Part shown: positions 42,189-51,326 of the stretch, one piece after another
How positions within the stretch are numbered: the stretch's first letter is position 1
Layout of the letters: every line of letters begins with the position of its first letter
Assembly: GCA_017553635.1 (NCBI GenBank)
Contig: JAFZKN010000021.1
Coordinates: 186,001-250,000 of the forward strand
DNA: 64,000 bases
Source of the DNA: Treponema sp.
GTDB taxonomy: Bacteria; Spirochaetota; Spirochaetia; Treponematales; Treponemataceae
Reading direction: 5' to 3'
Program-made: the position numbers and the translations under genes
The notes under the pieces: generated by a model
Database searches by the model: none
Told to the model about the DNA's origin: nothing
Seen by the model: only the letters and a program-made list of their open reading frames with translations

Positions 42189-43782
42189 ATCGGTTTTAAT
42201 TCTTGGTGCAGGGCTTATGCAGAAACCTGCCATTGAAAGTGCAAAAGAGCTGGGACTCAAAGTGTTTGTAATAGACGCAAACCCGGATGCAGTGTGTACA
42301 GGTCTTGCGGATGTTTTTAAACAGATAGATTTAAAAAACAAAGAAGAAATTGCAGATTATGCAGTTGAATTAAAAGAAAAACATAATCTCAAGGCAGTTT
42401 TTACAGCCGGAACGGATTTTTCTGCTTCTGTTGCCTATGCTTCTGAAAAAGCAGGACTTCTTTCCCATACTTATCAGGCTTCGATGAATGCAAGCGATAA
42501 AGTCCTTATGAGAAAATGCTTTAAAGAAGCGTGTGTCCCATCACCTGAATTTATTCAGATACATCGCAGTAAAATCTGTGAAGTTCTTACAAAGGAATAT
42601 GTCCAGACGTTTTCGTATCCGATGGTTGTAAAGCCAACTGATAATATGGGTGCGCGCGGCTGCAGAATGATACGCAGTAATGATGAACTTTTATACAGTG
42701 TAGAAGAGGCTGTAAAAAATTCTAGAAGCGGAAACTGTATTCTTGAAAACTATATGGAAGGCCCTGAATTTTCCATCGATGCTCTTGTCTATGATGGAAC
42801 CATGACTATTACAGGTTTTGCTGACAGACATATTTATTTTCCTCCGTATTTTATCGAAACCGGTCATACGATGCCGACTAAAATTGAAAAAAGAAAATAT
42901 GATGAACTTATAAAAACTTTTGCAGATGGAGTTAAAGCTTTAGGGCTTACCCGTGGAGCTGCAAAGGCTGATATTAAATATACTCATCAGGGAGCGATGA
43001 TAGGAGAAATTGCAGCCCGTCTTTCAGGCGGTTATATGTCAGGGTGGACATATCCATATTCATCAGATTTTAATCTTACAAAAGCTGCTTTACAGATTGC
43101 TATGGGTGATACTCCTGATGAACTTGAAAAAAACAGAATTCCGCTTGATATAGAATCTCCATTTAAGCTTTTTACAGTTGAATCAAAAAAGGTAAGTGCA
43201 GAACGTGCCTGGATTTCCATTCCCGGAAAAATTAAAAAGATTATTGGGCTTGATCAGAAATGTGATGAAAAGATAATCCGCAATATTCTTCCAAGATGTA
43301 AAGAAGGTGACGCTGTTACATTTCCTAGAAACAATGTTGAAAAATGTGGAAACATCATTTCTGTTTCAGAAGACTATGAAACGGCTGTAAAATCCTGTGA
43401 AGGCTTTATCAAAAACATAGTCATTGAACTTGAAAAAAACAATCCTGTTACTACAAACTTCCTTGAAGGTAAAAAACTCAAGCAGGAAAAAAAGTTTCCG
43501 CCAAATGCATTTAATCTTTCTGGTGGTGTGTTAAAGCTTTTAGAAGTTGAACTTAAGAAAAAAGATGAATATATTCCGGAAGGGGAAAATGTATTAAATT
43601 ACATTCCCGAGATATTGAACAAACCTGAGATTCTTGAACTTAAAGACTGGAACCATCTGACATTGAAAGAATCTTTAGAAAAGTTTAATATTCTAAAAAA
43701 AGGACACAAAAGGATAGAGTACAGAAAGTTCTGGCTTTATCTTATTCGCGGGGGAATTCAAGGTGCGCTTTACTGTGCTTAA
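42178..43782 (+). CDS. ATP-grasp carboxylate-amine ligase
   Basis: The 534-residue product has the ATP-grasp plan: N-terminal Rossmann-like pre-ATP domain (SVLILGAGLMQKPAIESAKELGLKVFVIDANPDA), the A/B-domain VVKPTDNMGARGCRMI with glycine-rich loop, EFSIDALVYDGTMTITG, and the metal-binding region ADIKYTHQGAMIGEIAARLSGGYM. The last 130 residues are an extra C-terminal domain of unknown role. It would link an amino group to a carboxylate, perhaps attaching an amino acid to a sugar or peptide. GGTGGG lies before the ATG; it overlaps the upstream fusion gene by 11 bases and the amidase gene by 20. Confidence 0.85.
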   Translation: MESKSVLILGAGLMQKPAIESAKELGLKVFVIDANPDAVCTGLADVFKQIDLKNKEEIADYAVELKEKHNLKAVFTAGTDFSASVAYASEKAGLLSHTYQASMNASDKVLMRKCFKEACVPSPEFIQIHRSKICEVLTKEYVQTFSYPMVVKPTDNMGARGCRMIRSNDELLYSVEEAVKNSRSGNCILENYMEGPEFSIDALVYDGTMTITGFADRHIYFPPYFIETGHTMPTKIEKRKYDELIKTFADGVKALGLTRGAAKADIKYTHQGAMIGEIAARLSGGYMSGWTYPYSSDFNLTKAALQIAMGDTPDELEKNRIPLDIESPFKLFTVESKKVSAERAWISIPGKIKKIIGLDQKCDEKIIRNILPRCKEGDAVTFPRNNVEKCGNIISVSEDYETAVKSCEGFIKNIVIELEKNNPVTTNFLEGKKLKQEKKFPPNAFNLSGGVLKLLEVELKKKDEYIPEGENVLNYIPEILNKPEILELKDWNHLTLKESLEKFNILKKGHKRIEYRKFWLYLIRGGIQGALYCA

Positions 43783-44812
43783 AAAGAAATATTTTTTAGT
43801 ACTTGCAGTTTTATTTTTTTTCTTTACAAATGCGGCTGCTTCGACTGCTTCAAAAAATCTTTTGGACGAAGCTAAGAAAAACGGAATTTCATTTTACTGG
43901 GATTCACTTTCAAATACAGGTATTCTCGAGAAAAATGGTCAGCATATTACATTCAGACCGGATCAGAACTTTGTTCTTCTCAACAGTTTAAAAGTTTCTT
44001 ATGTAGATCCGCCGGTGATTACGAACGGTGTTCTTGAGGTTACAGATTCATTTTTAAACGAAATTGACGGTTTTTTTGATCAGAAAGTTTCGGATGAAAA
44101 TTTAAAAATCGGTGCCATTATCATTGATCCGGGGCACGGTGGAAAAGATCCCGGTGCAAGCATGGTTCATAAGATAAACGGGAAAAATGTTACTGTAAGA
44201 GAAAAGGATGTAAATCTTGCTGTAGGTAACATGCTCTGTTCAATGCTTTCAAAAGCATATCCCGATAAGAGAATCATAATGACAAGAACGACAGATGTTT
44301 TTCTTACACTCCAGGAACGGACTGAGATTGCAAATTCGGTTAAGCTTAAAGATAATGAAGCTGTAATTTATATTTCAATTCATGTAAATGCTTCACTTGA
44401 TAAAAAAGCAAAAGGTTATGAAGTCTGGTATCTTACTCCTGGTTACAGAAGAACTGTTGTTGATAAAAATGTAAACGATAACCCGCAGGTTAGAAATCTT
44501 TTAAACTCGATGATGGAAGAAGAATATACGACAGAAAGTATTCTCATTGCAAAATTCATCATGGATGGAATGGCAGCTCAGGTAGGAACAAAGACTCAGT
44601 CAAGAGGAATTAAGGCAGAGGAGTGGTTTGTAGTTAAAAACTCAAAGATGCCAAGTGTCCTGATAGAACTGGGATTCCTTACAAACTATGAGGAAGCATG
44701 CTGCCTTAACGATAAGGCGTACTTGCAAAAGTCAGCGCTCGGGATATATAATGGTATATCCGCTTTCGTAACTCATTTCGAACTTTCACGCGGATTTACA
44801 GGAACAAAGTAA
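43763..44812 (+). CDS. N-acetylmuramoyl-L-alanine amidase (Amidase_3, AmiC-like)
   Basis: The 349-residue exported protein starts at GTG (43763), with GGGGG eight bases upstream, and has a signal peptide (about 1-29). The catalytic zinc amidase domain covers about 115-335: IIIDPGHGGKDPGAS (zinc His), REKDVNLAVGNML (zinc Glu), MTRTTDVFLTLQERTEIAN, YISIHVNASLDKKAKGYEVWYL (zinc His) and VLIELGFLTNYEEA (catalytic Glu). It cleaves the stem peptide from peptidoglycan, as in cell separation. It sits between glycan genes and a GerMN-domain gene, overlapping both. Confidence 0.95.
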   Translation: MRFTVLKKKYFLVLAVLFFFFTNAAASTASKNLLDEAKKNGISFYWDSLSNTGILEKNGQHITFRPDQNFVLLNSLKVSYVDPPVITNGVLEVTDSFLNEIDGFFDQKVSDENLKIGAIIIDPGHGGKDPGASMVHKINGKNVTVREKDVNLAVGNMLCSMLSKAYPDKRIIMTRTTDVFLTLQERTEIANSVKLKDNEAVIYISIHVNASLDKKAKGYEVWYLTPGYRRTVVDKNVNDNPQVRNLLNSMMEEEYTTESILIAKFIMDGMAAQVGTKTQSRGIKAEEWFVVKNSKMPSVLIELGFLTNYEEACCLNDKAYLQKSALGIYNGISAFVTHFELSRGFTGTK

Positions 44813-45318
44813 TGAGCACATTAAAGTTGAAAAATTTCAAATATGAACAGAATGAAGTTAAACTCTGCCTTGCATGTATTGCACTCTGTTTCTTCATTTC
44901 CTTACTTGGATATATCCTTTCACGCCCGGGAAAAAGATATGACTTTATTTTTGAGTCTTCAGATACCGGGGCGCTTGCAATTGAACACAGATATCTCCCT
45001 CACAGAAACTATCCGGAAAGTGCCGTTTTATACGCAAATGAACTTATGCTTGGCCCGGTTACAGAGAGATTCAGGCTGCTTTTTTCACAGGATTCAAGGG
45101 TAATTTCGTGTTTTGTACGTGGAAATACCCTCTATATAAATATTTCAGAACAGGCACTCGAAATGACGGGAAACTGTTCCGATATTAAAAAGGGCATAGA
45201 GTTATTTAAGAAAAACATCAAGAATAACTTTGGCAAAATAAATTCGGTAGAGATGTACATTGATAATAAGAGCGTTTACGACTACGAGACGGCCGCTTTT
45301 GACGAAAAAAAAAGTTGA
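44812..45318 (+). CDS. Membrane-anchored GerMN-domain protein
   Basis: The 168-residue product has one N-terminal transmembrane helix (about 18-37, LCLACIALCFFISLLGYILS) and then a GerMN-like domain: YPESAVLYANELMLGPVTERFRLLFSQDSRVISCFVRGNTLYINIS. GerMN domains are found in GerM/LpqB lipoproteins and are often encoded next to cell-wall amidases, as here, where the start overlaps the amidase stop (TAATG). A cell-wall regulatory function is likely. The flaA promoter begins inside its last codons. Confidence 0.8.
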   Translation: MSTLKLKNFKYEQNEVKLCLACIALCFFISLLGYILSRPGKRYDFIFESSDTGALAIEHRYLPHRNYPESAVLYANELMLGPVTERFRLLFSQDSRVISCFVRGNTLYINISEQALEMTGNCSDIKKGIELFKKNIKNNFGKINSVEMYIDNKSVYDYETAAFDEKKS

Positions 45319-45345
45319 CAAAATCCGTTAGTTAGTAGATACTAT
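45315..45345 (+). promoter_or_regulatory. Promoter of flaA
   Basis: A consensus TTGACA (45315-45320) is followed by GATACT at 17 bases or TACTAT at 19. A leader of about 45 bases ends with AAAGGAG before the ATG. This is the sigma-70 type, not the sigma-28 flagellar consensus. Confidence 0.65.
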
Positions 45346-45393
45346 TATAAACAAAACAAGGCTACATCTAATAGTATATTAAAGGAGTTTCTA

Positions 45394-46473
45394 ATGAAGA
45401 GAACTTTAACTTTATTGGCATCAGTATTGTTGCTTGCTGGTTCTTTATCTTTCGCCGACGAAGCAATGTTGATCGACTTTACATTACTCGATCAGGATTG
45501 TATCCAGGACGAAAACACAGGTAAGAATACACAGAACAAACGTACTGTTATGGATTTTTCTGTTGCTGCAGGTGCTACATTCACTGAAGATCAGAAAAAC
45601 CTTATGAAAACATCTTTGGCATTGCCAGAATGGGAAATCGACTTGAACTCTTCTGCACGCAATGTTGGAAGTCTTGCAGAATCAAAAGTAGTTGCTGCTC
45701 CAGTTAAAGACAGCGCTAAAGTACCATTTGCCGGAAAGAATGTAATGGGTGTTCGTGTAATATTCCCTACAATCGCTGCAAACGCAAATGCTAAAATTGT
45801 TCCTCCATTTGACATTCCAGCTTACGAACCATTAGCAGATGCAGATGACAATGGTGTACGTCAGGAACAGACTGACGAACAGAAAGCAAGTGGAAAGACT
45901 CTTTTTGAAGAAGGTTACGGACTTGTAAAGAACGTTGGAACTGTAAAATCTATTGCTGTTACAACAATGGGTATGAACTATCCACACGGACTTTATGTTC
46001 TCCTTAAAGACAATGATAATATCGAACGCCGCTACTTTATGGGCTATCTCGCATTCGACGGTTGGAAGACACTTGTTTGGAACAACCCACAGTACATCAC
46101 TGAAATCCGTCAGAGAGAAATCCGTGTATATCCAATCTATCCACGTGGACTTCCATTCGTTAAGTTCTGTGGATTCCAGATTACACGTGATGCAGCTCAC
46201 ATCGGTGACAACTACATCGGATATTTCAAAGATGTAAAGATTATCTATGACAAAGCACTTCTTACATCTGACCGTGACATTGCTGATGAAGACCTTTGGG
46301 GAATCATCACAAAGAAAGAAAATGCACGTCAGTATGCTGAAATGCAGCGCTTTGGAAACACTCAGGTTAACCGTTATCTTGAAAAAGAAAAGATGGCTAC
46401 AGAAGAAAGTTTCTCTGATAGCTTAGGTGATGGTGCTTCAGCACAGAAAAACGAAGGTCAGGCTGCTAACTAA
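45394..46473 (+). CDS. flaA: Flagellar filament outer layer (sheath) protein FlaA
   Basis: The 359-residue exported protein has a clean signal peptide (MKRTLTLLASVLLLAGSLSFA) and the FlaA family blocks DEAMLIDFTLL, PEWEIDLNSSARNVGSLAESK, GVRVIFPTIAANANAKIVPPFDIPAYE, SIAVTTMGMNYPHGLYVLLKDND, and FKDVKIIYDKAL. FlaA coats the FlaB core of spirochaete periplasmic flagella. Codon use looks more biased than in neighbouring genes (preferred codons, many GTT/GCT/GGT), consistent with high expression. AGGAG precedes the ATG, and a strong terminator follows. It is next to glycan and cell-wall genes. Confidence 0.96.
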   Translation: MKRTLTLLASVLLLAGSLSFADEAMLIDFTLLDQDCIQDENTGKNTQNKRTVMDFSVAAGATFTEDQKNLMKTSLALPEWEIDLNSSARNVGSLAESKVVAAPVKDSAKVPFAGKNVMGVRVIFPTIAANANAKIVPPFDIPAYEPLADADDNGVRQEQTDEQKASGKTLFEEGYGLVKNVGTVKSIAVTTMGMNYPHGLYVLLKDNDNIERRYFMGYLAFDGWKTLVWNNPQYITEIRQREIRVYPIYPRGLPFVKFCGFQITRDAAHIGDNYIGYFKDVKIIYDKALLTSDRDIADEDLWGIITKKENARQYAEMQRFGNTQVNRYLEKEKMATEESFSDSLGDGASAQKNEGQAAN

Positions 46474-46497
46474 TTAACTTAGTTAACTGATAAAAAA

Positions 46498-46525
46498 AGG
46501 CGCTTCTCTGAAGCGTCTTTTTTTT
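46498..46525 (+). terminator. Terminator after flaA
   Basis: Stem AGGCGCTTC-tct-GAAGCGTCT (one G-U pair) followed by a run of T. Confidence 0.88.
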
Positions 46526-46549
46526 CAGAATTTTCTGGAGATACTATAA

Positions 46550-47824
46550 ATGGATTCTACGATAAGGGTACCGGGAAAACAGGCGATAAAAGAAAATTAC
46601 GAAAAGTATCGTAAACTTTTTTCGGCCATAATGGATAATATACAGAAAAAAATCAGTAAAGATATTTCATTAAATCCGAAACCCGTATACAAATCAAGGA
46701 TAAAATCTTTTGACAGTTATTATTCAAAACTTCTTCGATTAAAACCAAAAGAAGCTTCAGAAAATGATGCTCTCGTTTGTCTTACTGATATGATGGGCAT
46801 AAGAATTGTATGCGCATTTCTGGAAGATATTTCGACAGTAGAAAATCAGATCAGAAAAAAATATGCAGTTAAAGAAGTGGAACATAAAGGTAATCTTCAG
46901 AATGTAAAAGAGTTCGGTTATGAATCGACACACATTCTTATTGAAATACCAGAAGATTGCAAAGAAGTTTCATCAATCAAGGATGAAAAAATAAGAAACC
47001 TTCCTTTACCGGAAAATCTTGTATGTGAGATTCAGGTAAGGACAATTTTACAGGATGCATGGGCAGAAGTTGAGCATGAACTTATTTATAAAACGGAGTT
47101 CACTCCATTTGATGCTCCTTTAAGAAGGAAAATGGCATCTGTTAATGCAAGTCTTAATCTTGCTGATATCATATTTCAGGAAATTCGTGACTATCAGACT
47201 AAGCTCCAGCGGGAAGTTGAAGAGCGAAGAATGACCTTTTATGAGCAGGCAGATAATATTACAGAATCTGCAAATAAAGACCTTAACTTTAAGAAAGAAG
47301 AGCATAAAGATATAAACAGGGTATCTCCTTTTGTGCATGGAACAATAGACGATATGATTCTTGCGGCAATTCATGCGCATAACAGTGGTGACATTCCGGA
47401 AGCAATCCGTATCTATACAGAGATTCTTGAAAATGAAAATGCAAGTGATAAGACTGTTCTTTCGGTTATTCATAAGCACCGCGGTATGGCATATTTTGCA
47501 CAGAATGATTACGAAAAGGCTCTGTCTGATTTTAAAAAGAGCAGCAAATATGATCCGAAAAGTTTCCGCTCTATTTACTATGAAGGAATTGTTTACAGTG
47601 TTATGGGTGATACTGACAGTGCCCTTAAATGCTTTAACCGTTCGCTTGAAATTAATGAATTTCAGTCGCATGCGTTATTTAGAAGGGCACTTGCTTATTA
47701 CAACAAAAACGAGTATCAGAAAGCTTTAAACGATCTTAATGCGGCAGAAAGTCTGGGTCTTTCTTCTGACGAATGTAAGTCTCTGCATAAAAAACTTGTA
47801 GAAAAGTTTGATATGGGGCTTTAA
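46550..47824 (+). CDS. RelA/SpoT-type (p)ppGpp synthetase domain fused to TPRs
   Basis: The 424-residue product lacks the HD hydrolase domain. Its N-terminal 230 residues form a nucleotidyltransferase of the RelA/SpoT synthetase family: YKSRIKSFDSYYSKLL, LTDMMGIRIVCAFLEDI, EFGYESTHILIEIP (G-loop tyrosine) and CEIQVRTILQDAWAEVEHEL (catalytic ExQ and RelA signature). A helical linker leads to about four C-terminal TPRs (about 260-424). It could be a small alarmone synthetase with a protein-interaction tail. Alternatively, it could belong to the toxic SAS group, although no antitoxin gene is seen beside it. GGAG lies nine bases before the ATG. Confidence 0.85.
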   Translation: MDSTIRVPGKQAIKENYEKYRKLFSAIMDNIQKKISKDISLNPKPVYKSRIKSFDSYYSKLLRLKPKEASENDALVCLTDMMGIRIVCAFLEDISTVENQIRKKYAVKEVEHKGNLQNVKEFGYESTHILIEIPEDCKEVSSIKDEKIRNLPLPENLVCEIQVRTILQDAWAEVEHELIYKTEFTPFDAPLRRKMASVNASLNLADIIFQEIRDYQTKLQREVEERRMTFYEQADNITESANKDLNFKKEEHKDINRVSPFVHGTIDDMILAAIHAHNSGDIPEAIRIYTEILENENASDKTVLSVIHKHRGMAYFAQNDYEKALSDFKKSSKYDPKSFRSIYYEGIVYSVMGDTDSALKCFNRSLEINEFQSHALFRRALAYYNKNEYQKALNDLNAAESLGLSSDECKSLHKKLVEKFDMGL

Positions 47825-47855
47825 TATAAAATTCAATTTTTTTGGATAAATGATA

Positions 47856-47884
47856 TTGACTTAAAATATCATTTTTGTTATATT
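47856..47884 (+). promoter_or_regulatory. Promoter of tRNA-Glu
   Basis: TTGACT (47856-47861), 17-base spacer, TATATT (47879-47884), about 30 bases before the mature tRNA. Confidence 0.75.
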
Positions 47885-47913
47885 ACGACAGTCAGCAAAA
47901 GTTGACATTGTAT

Positions 47914-47985
47914 GTCTCCTTCGTCTAGTGGTTAGGACATCGGGTTTTCATCCCGACAACAGCAGTTCAATTCTGCTAGGAGATG
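47914..47985 (+). tRNA. tRNA-Glu (anticodon TTC)
   Basis: A 72-base cloverleaf: acceptor GTCTCCT/AGGAGAT (one G-U), D arm with AGTGGTTAG, anticodon stem TCGGG/CCCGA around loop TTTTCAT (anticodon TTC), T arm AGCAG-TTCAATT-CTGCT, and discriminator G. CCA is not encoded. Confidence 0.95.
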
Positions 47986-47989
47986 TAAG

Positions 47990-48013
47990 GCCTGCTAAAT
48001 GCAGGCTTTTTTT
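47990..48013 (+). terminator. Terminator after tRNA-Glu
   Basis: Stem GCCTGC-taaat-GCAGGC followed by seven T. Confidence 0.88.
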
Positions 48014-48033
48014 ATTGCCGGTGGGGTTTTGGG

Positions 48034-50160
48034 GTGTCAGATCAGGAAGAATACAAAGTAGTTCAACTATTAGATTCTCAAAATGCAGCATCTTATATAA
48101 GTAACGGTGGGGCTCTTTCGAAATTCAGTGACAGTTTTGAAGAAAGAAAAAGTCAGATAGAACTTCTTAAGGCAATTACAGAAGCTTTTAATTCGAATCT
48201 GATTACAGCATTTGAAGCTGGAACCGGAGTTGGAAAATCTTTTGCATATTTAATTCCTTCAATTCTTTGGGCTGTAAATAACGAAGAAAAAGTTGTAATT
48301 TCAACAGGTACTATAAACCTTCAGCAGCAGCTTTCGGAAAAAGATGTTCCGATGGCGGAAAAAATCACAGGAAAAAAAATAAAGGCGGTTCTCCTAAAGG
48401 GAAGACAGAATTTTATATGTCTCAGGCGGTTAAAAGATTTAACTTCGGAACGTGATCTTTTTAATACAGAGGTTGAAACTCTTGATCACATTGTTGAATG
48501 GTCGAAAAAAACTAAGACAGGTTCGTTAAGTGAAATTACTTTTGAAGTTCCGGAAAATTTATGGTCACGTGTTAATTCAGAAAGTGATGCATGTATGGGA
48601 CTTCGATGCCCTATGAGGGAAAAGTGTTTTGTAATGAAGCTTCGTGAATATGCGCAGAGTGCGGATATCCTTATCGTAAACCATCATCTTCTTTTTGCAG
48701 ATATTGAAGCAAGAATGAACGGTGCAGGTTATGAAGACAGTGCTGTTCTTCCACCTTATTCTCATATTGTTTTCGACGAAGCTCACGGAATTGAAAATGC
48801 AGCAACAAGTTTTTTCAGTGAGAGCGTAAACAGATTTAAAATCTTAAAACAGTTGAATCTTCTGTATCGCCAGAGAAAAAATTCTCTTGCCGGTTATTTT
48901 TTTACATTGCAGGCTTTGTCTGCAGGACCTGACTGTACTGCATCGGTTGCTGATGCGATTAATGAAATTAAAAACAGTATTTTAAATCTTGAAATTGCCG
49001 CTTCTGATTTATTGCATGATGATTATACAATGAAACTTGACCGGATGACATCTTCAAAATTTGCACCGGTGATTTCTCTTCTCCTTACACTTGGAAACAG
49101 CATTATGACTTTTACTGGAATCGTTAGAGGTGTGATGGAAGAAATCCCTGAAGATAATCAGACAGAAGGAGCTTATTGGGAAGCAAAATCAATTTTAAAT
49201 CATCTTGAATCTCTTGCAGTTACATGTAAAAACTTTTCTGTATGGGAAGAAAAGCCGGAAACGGTTTACTGGATTTCAAAATCAAAAGTGAGCACACAGA
49301 CGGAACAGAATAATCCGTATTACATAACATTCACTCAGACGCCACTTGATATTTCAAAATTAATGAACAATGGTGTCTATGAACCGATGAAGACAGTTAT
49401 CAATACTTCTGCTACTTTGCAGATTCAGAATAATTTTGATTTTTTCTTAAAGAGAAGTGGAATTGCACTTGCTGAAAATGAAAGGGTTAAGACCGGGTAT
49501 TTCCCGTCGTCGTTCCCTTATGATAAAAACGTTCTTTTTGCAGTTCCTGATGACATACCGTTTCCGCAGAGTCTTGAATTTCAGGGAAGTGTTAATAAGG
49601 CTGTTGTCCGTCTCATAAAGGCTGCAGGTGGGAGAACACTTGTTCTTTTTACCTCTTATGAATCCATGAAGGCAACTTATACAGCAGTCAAGTCAGAAAT
49701 GTATGATGCCGGAATTGAACTTTTAAAGCAGGGGGATGATGACAGATTCCGTCTTTTGGACAAGTTTAAATATGATGACTCAAGTGTTCTTTTTGCAACG
49801 GATTCTTTCTGGCAGGGAGTTGATGTTCCTGGTAATTCTTTAAGTCAGGTTATTATAGTTAAACTTCCGTTTACTGTTCCGAATGATCCTGTTTTTGCAG
49901 CCCGCTGTGAACTTATCGAAAAGCGGGGAGGAAATTCTTTTGCTTCATTAAGTATCCCGGAAGCGATTATAAAATTCCGGCAGGGATTCGGAAGACTGGT
50001 AAGGCGTTCTACAGATAAAGGTGCTGTTGTAGTTCTTGATAAAAGGCTCTGTTCAAAGCCATACGGTAAGAAGTTTATTGACAGTATTCCGGAGACAAAA
50101 CGGATGTATGCACATCTTGATGAAATTGTTTCAAGTATTAAAGAACTTCTTTCTGAGTGA
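48034..50160 (+). CDS. DinG/XPD-family ATP-dependent DNA helicase
   Basis: The 708-residue product begins at GTG (48034), with a GGTGGGG stretch upstream. It has Walker A FEAGTGVGKSFAYLIP, DEAH in VFDEAHGIENA, four cysteines suited to the XPD-type [4Fe-4S] domain (FICLRRL, DACMGLRCPMREKCF), and C-terminal motifs DSFWQGVDVPG and FRQGFGRLVRRSTDKG. It unwinds DNA 5' to 3', probably resolving R-loops or repair intermediates. No exonuclease domain is present, unlike Gram-positive DinG. It follows the tRNA terminator directly; its own promoter is not obvious. Confidence 0.92.
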   Translation: MSDQEEYKVVQLLDSQNAASYISNGGALSKFSDSFEERKSQIELLKAITEAFNSNLITAFEAGTGVGKSFAYLIPSILWAVNNEEKVVISTGTINLQQQLSEKDVPMAEKITGKKIKAVLLKGRQNFICLRRLKDLTSERDLFNTEVETLDHIVEWSKKTKTGSLSEITFEVPENLWSRVNSESDACMGLRCPMREKCFVMKLREYAQSADILIVNHHLLFADIEARMNGAGYEDSAVLPPYSHIVFDEAHGIENAATSFFSESVNRFKILKQLNLLYRQRKNSLAGYFFTLQALSAGPDCTASVADAINEIKNSILNLEIAASDLLHDDYTMKLDRMTSSKFAPVISLLLTLGNSIMTFTGIVRGVMEEIPEDNQTEGAYWEAKSILNHLESLAVTCKNFSVWEEKPETVYWISKSKVSTQTEQNNPYYITFTQTPLDISKLMNNGVYEPMKTVINTSATLQIQNNFDFFLKRSGIALAENERVKTGYFPSSFPYDKNVLFAVPDDIPFPQSLEFQGSVNKAVVRLIKAAGGRTLVLFTSYESMKATYTAVKSEMYDAGIELLKQGDDDRFRLLDKFKYDDSSVLFATDSFWQGVDVPGNSLSQVIIVKLPFTVPNDPVFAARCELIEKRGGNSFASLSIPEAIIKFRQGFGRLVRRSTDKGAVVVLDKRLCSKPYGKKFIDSIPETKRMYAHLDEIVSSIKELLSE

Positions 50161-50209
50161 TAATTTAATTCTTGATTTTAATACTGATACTAATTAAAAT
50201 AGGGTAATT

Positions 50210-50965
50210 ATGGTTTTAATTACAAATATTGTGACAATTGCAGCCTGTGTATGTCTTTTAGCATGGCCTTCATTATTGAATATAATCTTTTATCCCTTTT
50301 CTAAAAAAAGGATATGTGTAAAAATTTCGGACTATATTGTACATCGCTGTGCTCCGCTCCTTTTTGCGATTTTAAAGGTATATAAGCATTTCAGACTTTC
50401 ATATTCAAAAGAGAATTTTGAAAAACTGCCTGAGCAGTTTATTGTAATTTCAAACCATCAGAGTCTTATGGATATTCCGATTTTTATGACTTTCTTCCCG
50501 GATAAAGATGTGCGCTTTGTTGCAAAAGAAGAACTTGGACGTCACGTTCCGCTTATTTCAGAAATGCTCAGAAGTCATGAGCATTGTGTGATCCCGAGAA
50601 AGGGCGGTGCGGGAAAAGCAATGCGCACAATCGAATCTTTTGGAAAAAGAGTTCTCGAAAGAAAGCAGATTCCTATTATTTTCCCGGAAGGAACAAGAAG
50701 TAAAGATGGTGAACTTTTAAATTTTTACAGCGCTGGATTTAGAAAAATTGCAGAAACTACAAACCTTCCTGTCGTCGTGTGCTGTCTTGACAATGGATAT
50801 AAAATAAACGATTTTATGCATGTTCTTGAAAACATTTCAAATATTGACTACAAGGTAAAAGTAATCAAGATTTATGAAGCGCCTAAAAATAAAGATGAAC
50901 AGGTAAAGATTCTTGAGGAATCAAAAGTATTGATGCAAAGACAACTGGAAGAATGGCGAAGATAA
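50210..50965 (+). CDS. plsC: 1-acyl-sn-glycerol-3-phosphate acyltransferase (PlsC)
   Basis: The 251-residue membrane enzyme converts lysophosphatidate to phosphatidate. It has an N-terminal hydrophobic segment (about 1-30) and the acyltransferase motifs SNHQSLMD (HxxxxD, residues about 83-88), VAKEELGRHVP, IFPEGTRSKDGELLNFYSAG, and a C-terminal VVCCLDNG strand. AGGG lies seven bases upstream of the ATG. A bidirectional terminator separates it from a convergent zinc-ribbon gene. Confidence 0.93.
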   Translation: MVLITNIVTIAACVCLLAWPSLLNIIFYPFSKKRICVKISDYIVHRCAPLLFAILKVYKHFRLSYSKENFEKLPEQFIVISNHQSLMDIPIFMTFFPDKDVRFVAKEELGRHVPLISEMLRSHEHCVIPRKGGAGKAMRTIESFGKRVLERKQIPIIFPEGTRSKDGELLNFYSAGFRKIAETTNLPVVVCCLDNGYKINDFMHVLENISNIDYKVKVIKIYEAPKNKDEQVKILEESKVLMQRQLEEWRR

Positions 50966-50981
50966 TAAAGGCAAAAAAAAG

Positions 50982-51004
50982 GGCTGCGATGGCAGCCTTT
51001 TTTT
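50982..51004. terminator. Bidirectional terminator after plsC
   Basis: GGCTGC-gatg-GCAGCC with an A-run before and a T-run after, serving both convergent genes. Confidence 0.85.
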
Positions 51005-51014
51005 AACGTTAAAA

Positions 51015-51188
51015 TTATTTGAAGTCCTTTGGACGTCTTTCTGTGCGATTGCACTTTGTGCACTGCGCAACATTTCTAAGTCTTCCGTTTTCAAACATAG
51101 TTTTCATAACTATTTCACCCTGACAATCAGGACAAATGAATTTCTGTGTTGCAACGGTTGTACGAGAGTTTTTACTGGCTCCTGCCAT
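51015..51188 (-). CDS. Small zinc-ribbon protein
   Basis: ATG at 51186-51188, with GGAGG eight bases upstream, gives 57 residues (MAGASKNSRTTVATQKF...). An upstream ATG at 51203 is in frame but poorly placed. Two CxxC pairs (CPDCQGEIV and CTKCNRTERRPKDFK) form a rubredoxin-like zinc ribbon resembling ribosomal protein L33 or short transcription-factor ribbons. The N-terminus is basic and polar, consistent with RNA or ribosome binding. The actual role is unknown. Confidence 0.7.
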   Translation of the reverse strand: MAGASKNSRTTVATQKFICPDCQGEIVMKTMFENGRLRNVAQCTKCNRTERRPKDFK

Positions 51189-51264
51189 CTGTATAACCTC
51201 CAATCGATTGGTTTTAACATCTTAAAGATTATAAATAAAATTGTCAAGTGTACTTTGTCTACTA

Positions 51265-51294
51265 TTGACAATAACACTGGTATTTTGGTAATAT
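51265..51294 (+). promoter_or_regulatory. Promoter of rpsT
   Basis: TTGACA (51265-51270), 18 bases, TAATAT (51289-51294) preceded by TGG (extended -10). Confidence 0.7.
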
Positions 51295-51326
51295 AACTCA
51301 CAGTTTTTCAAATTGGGGGTCATCCT

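Noticed and set aside
47120..47671. A 183-codon minus-strand frame opposite the RelA/SpoT-TPR gene, possible antitoxin.
   Set aside because: Lies entirely antisense to the well-supported RelA/SpoT gene, with no ribosome site and shadow-like composition.
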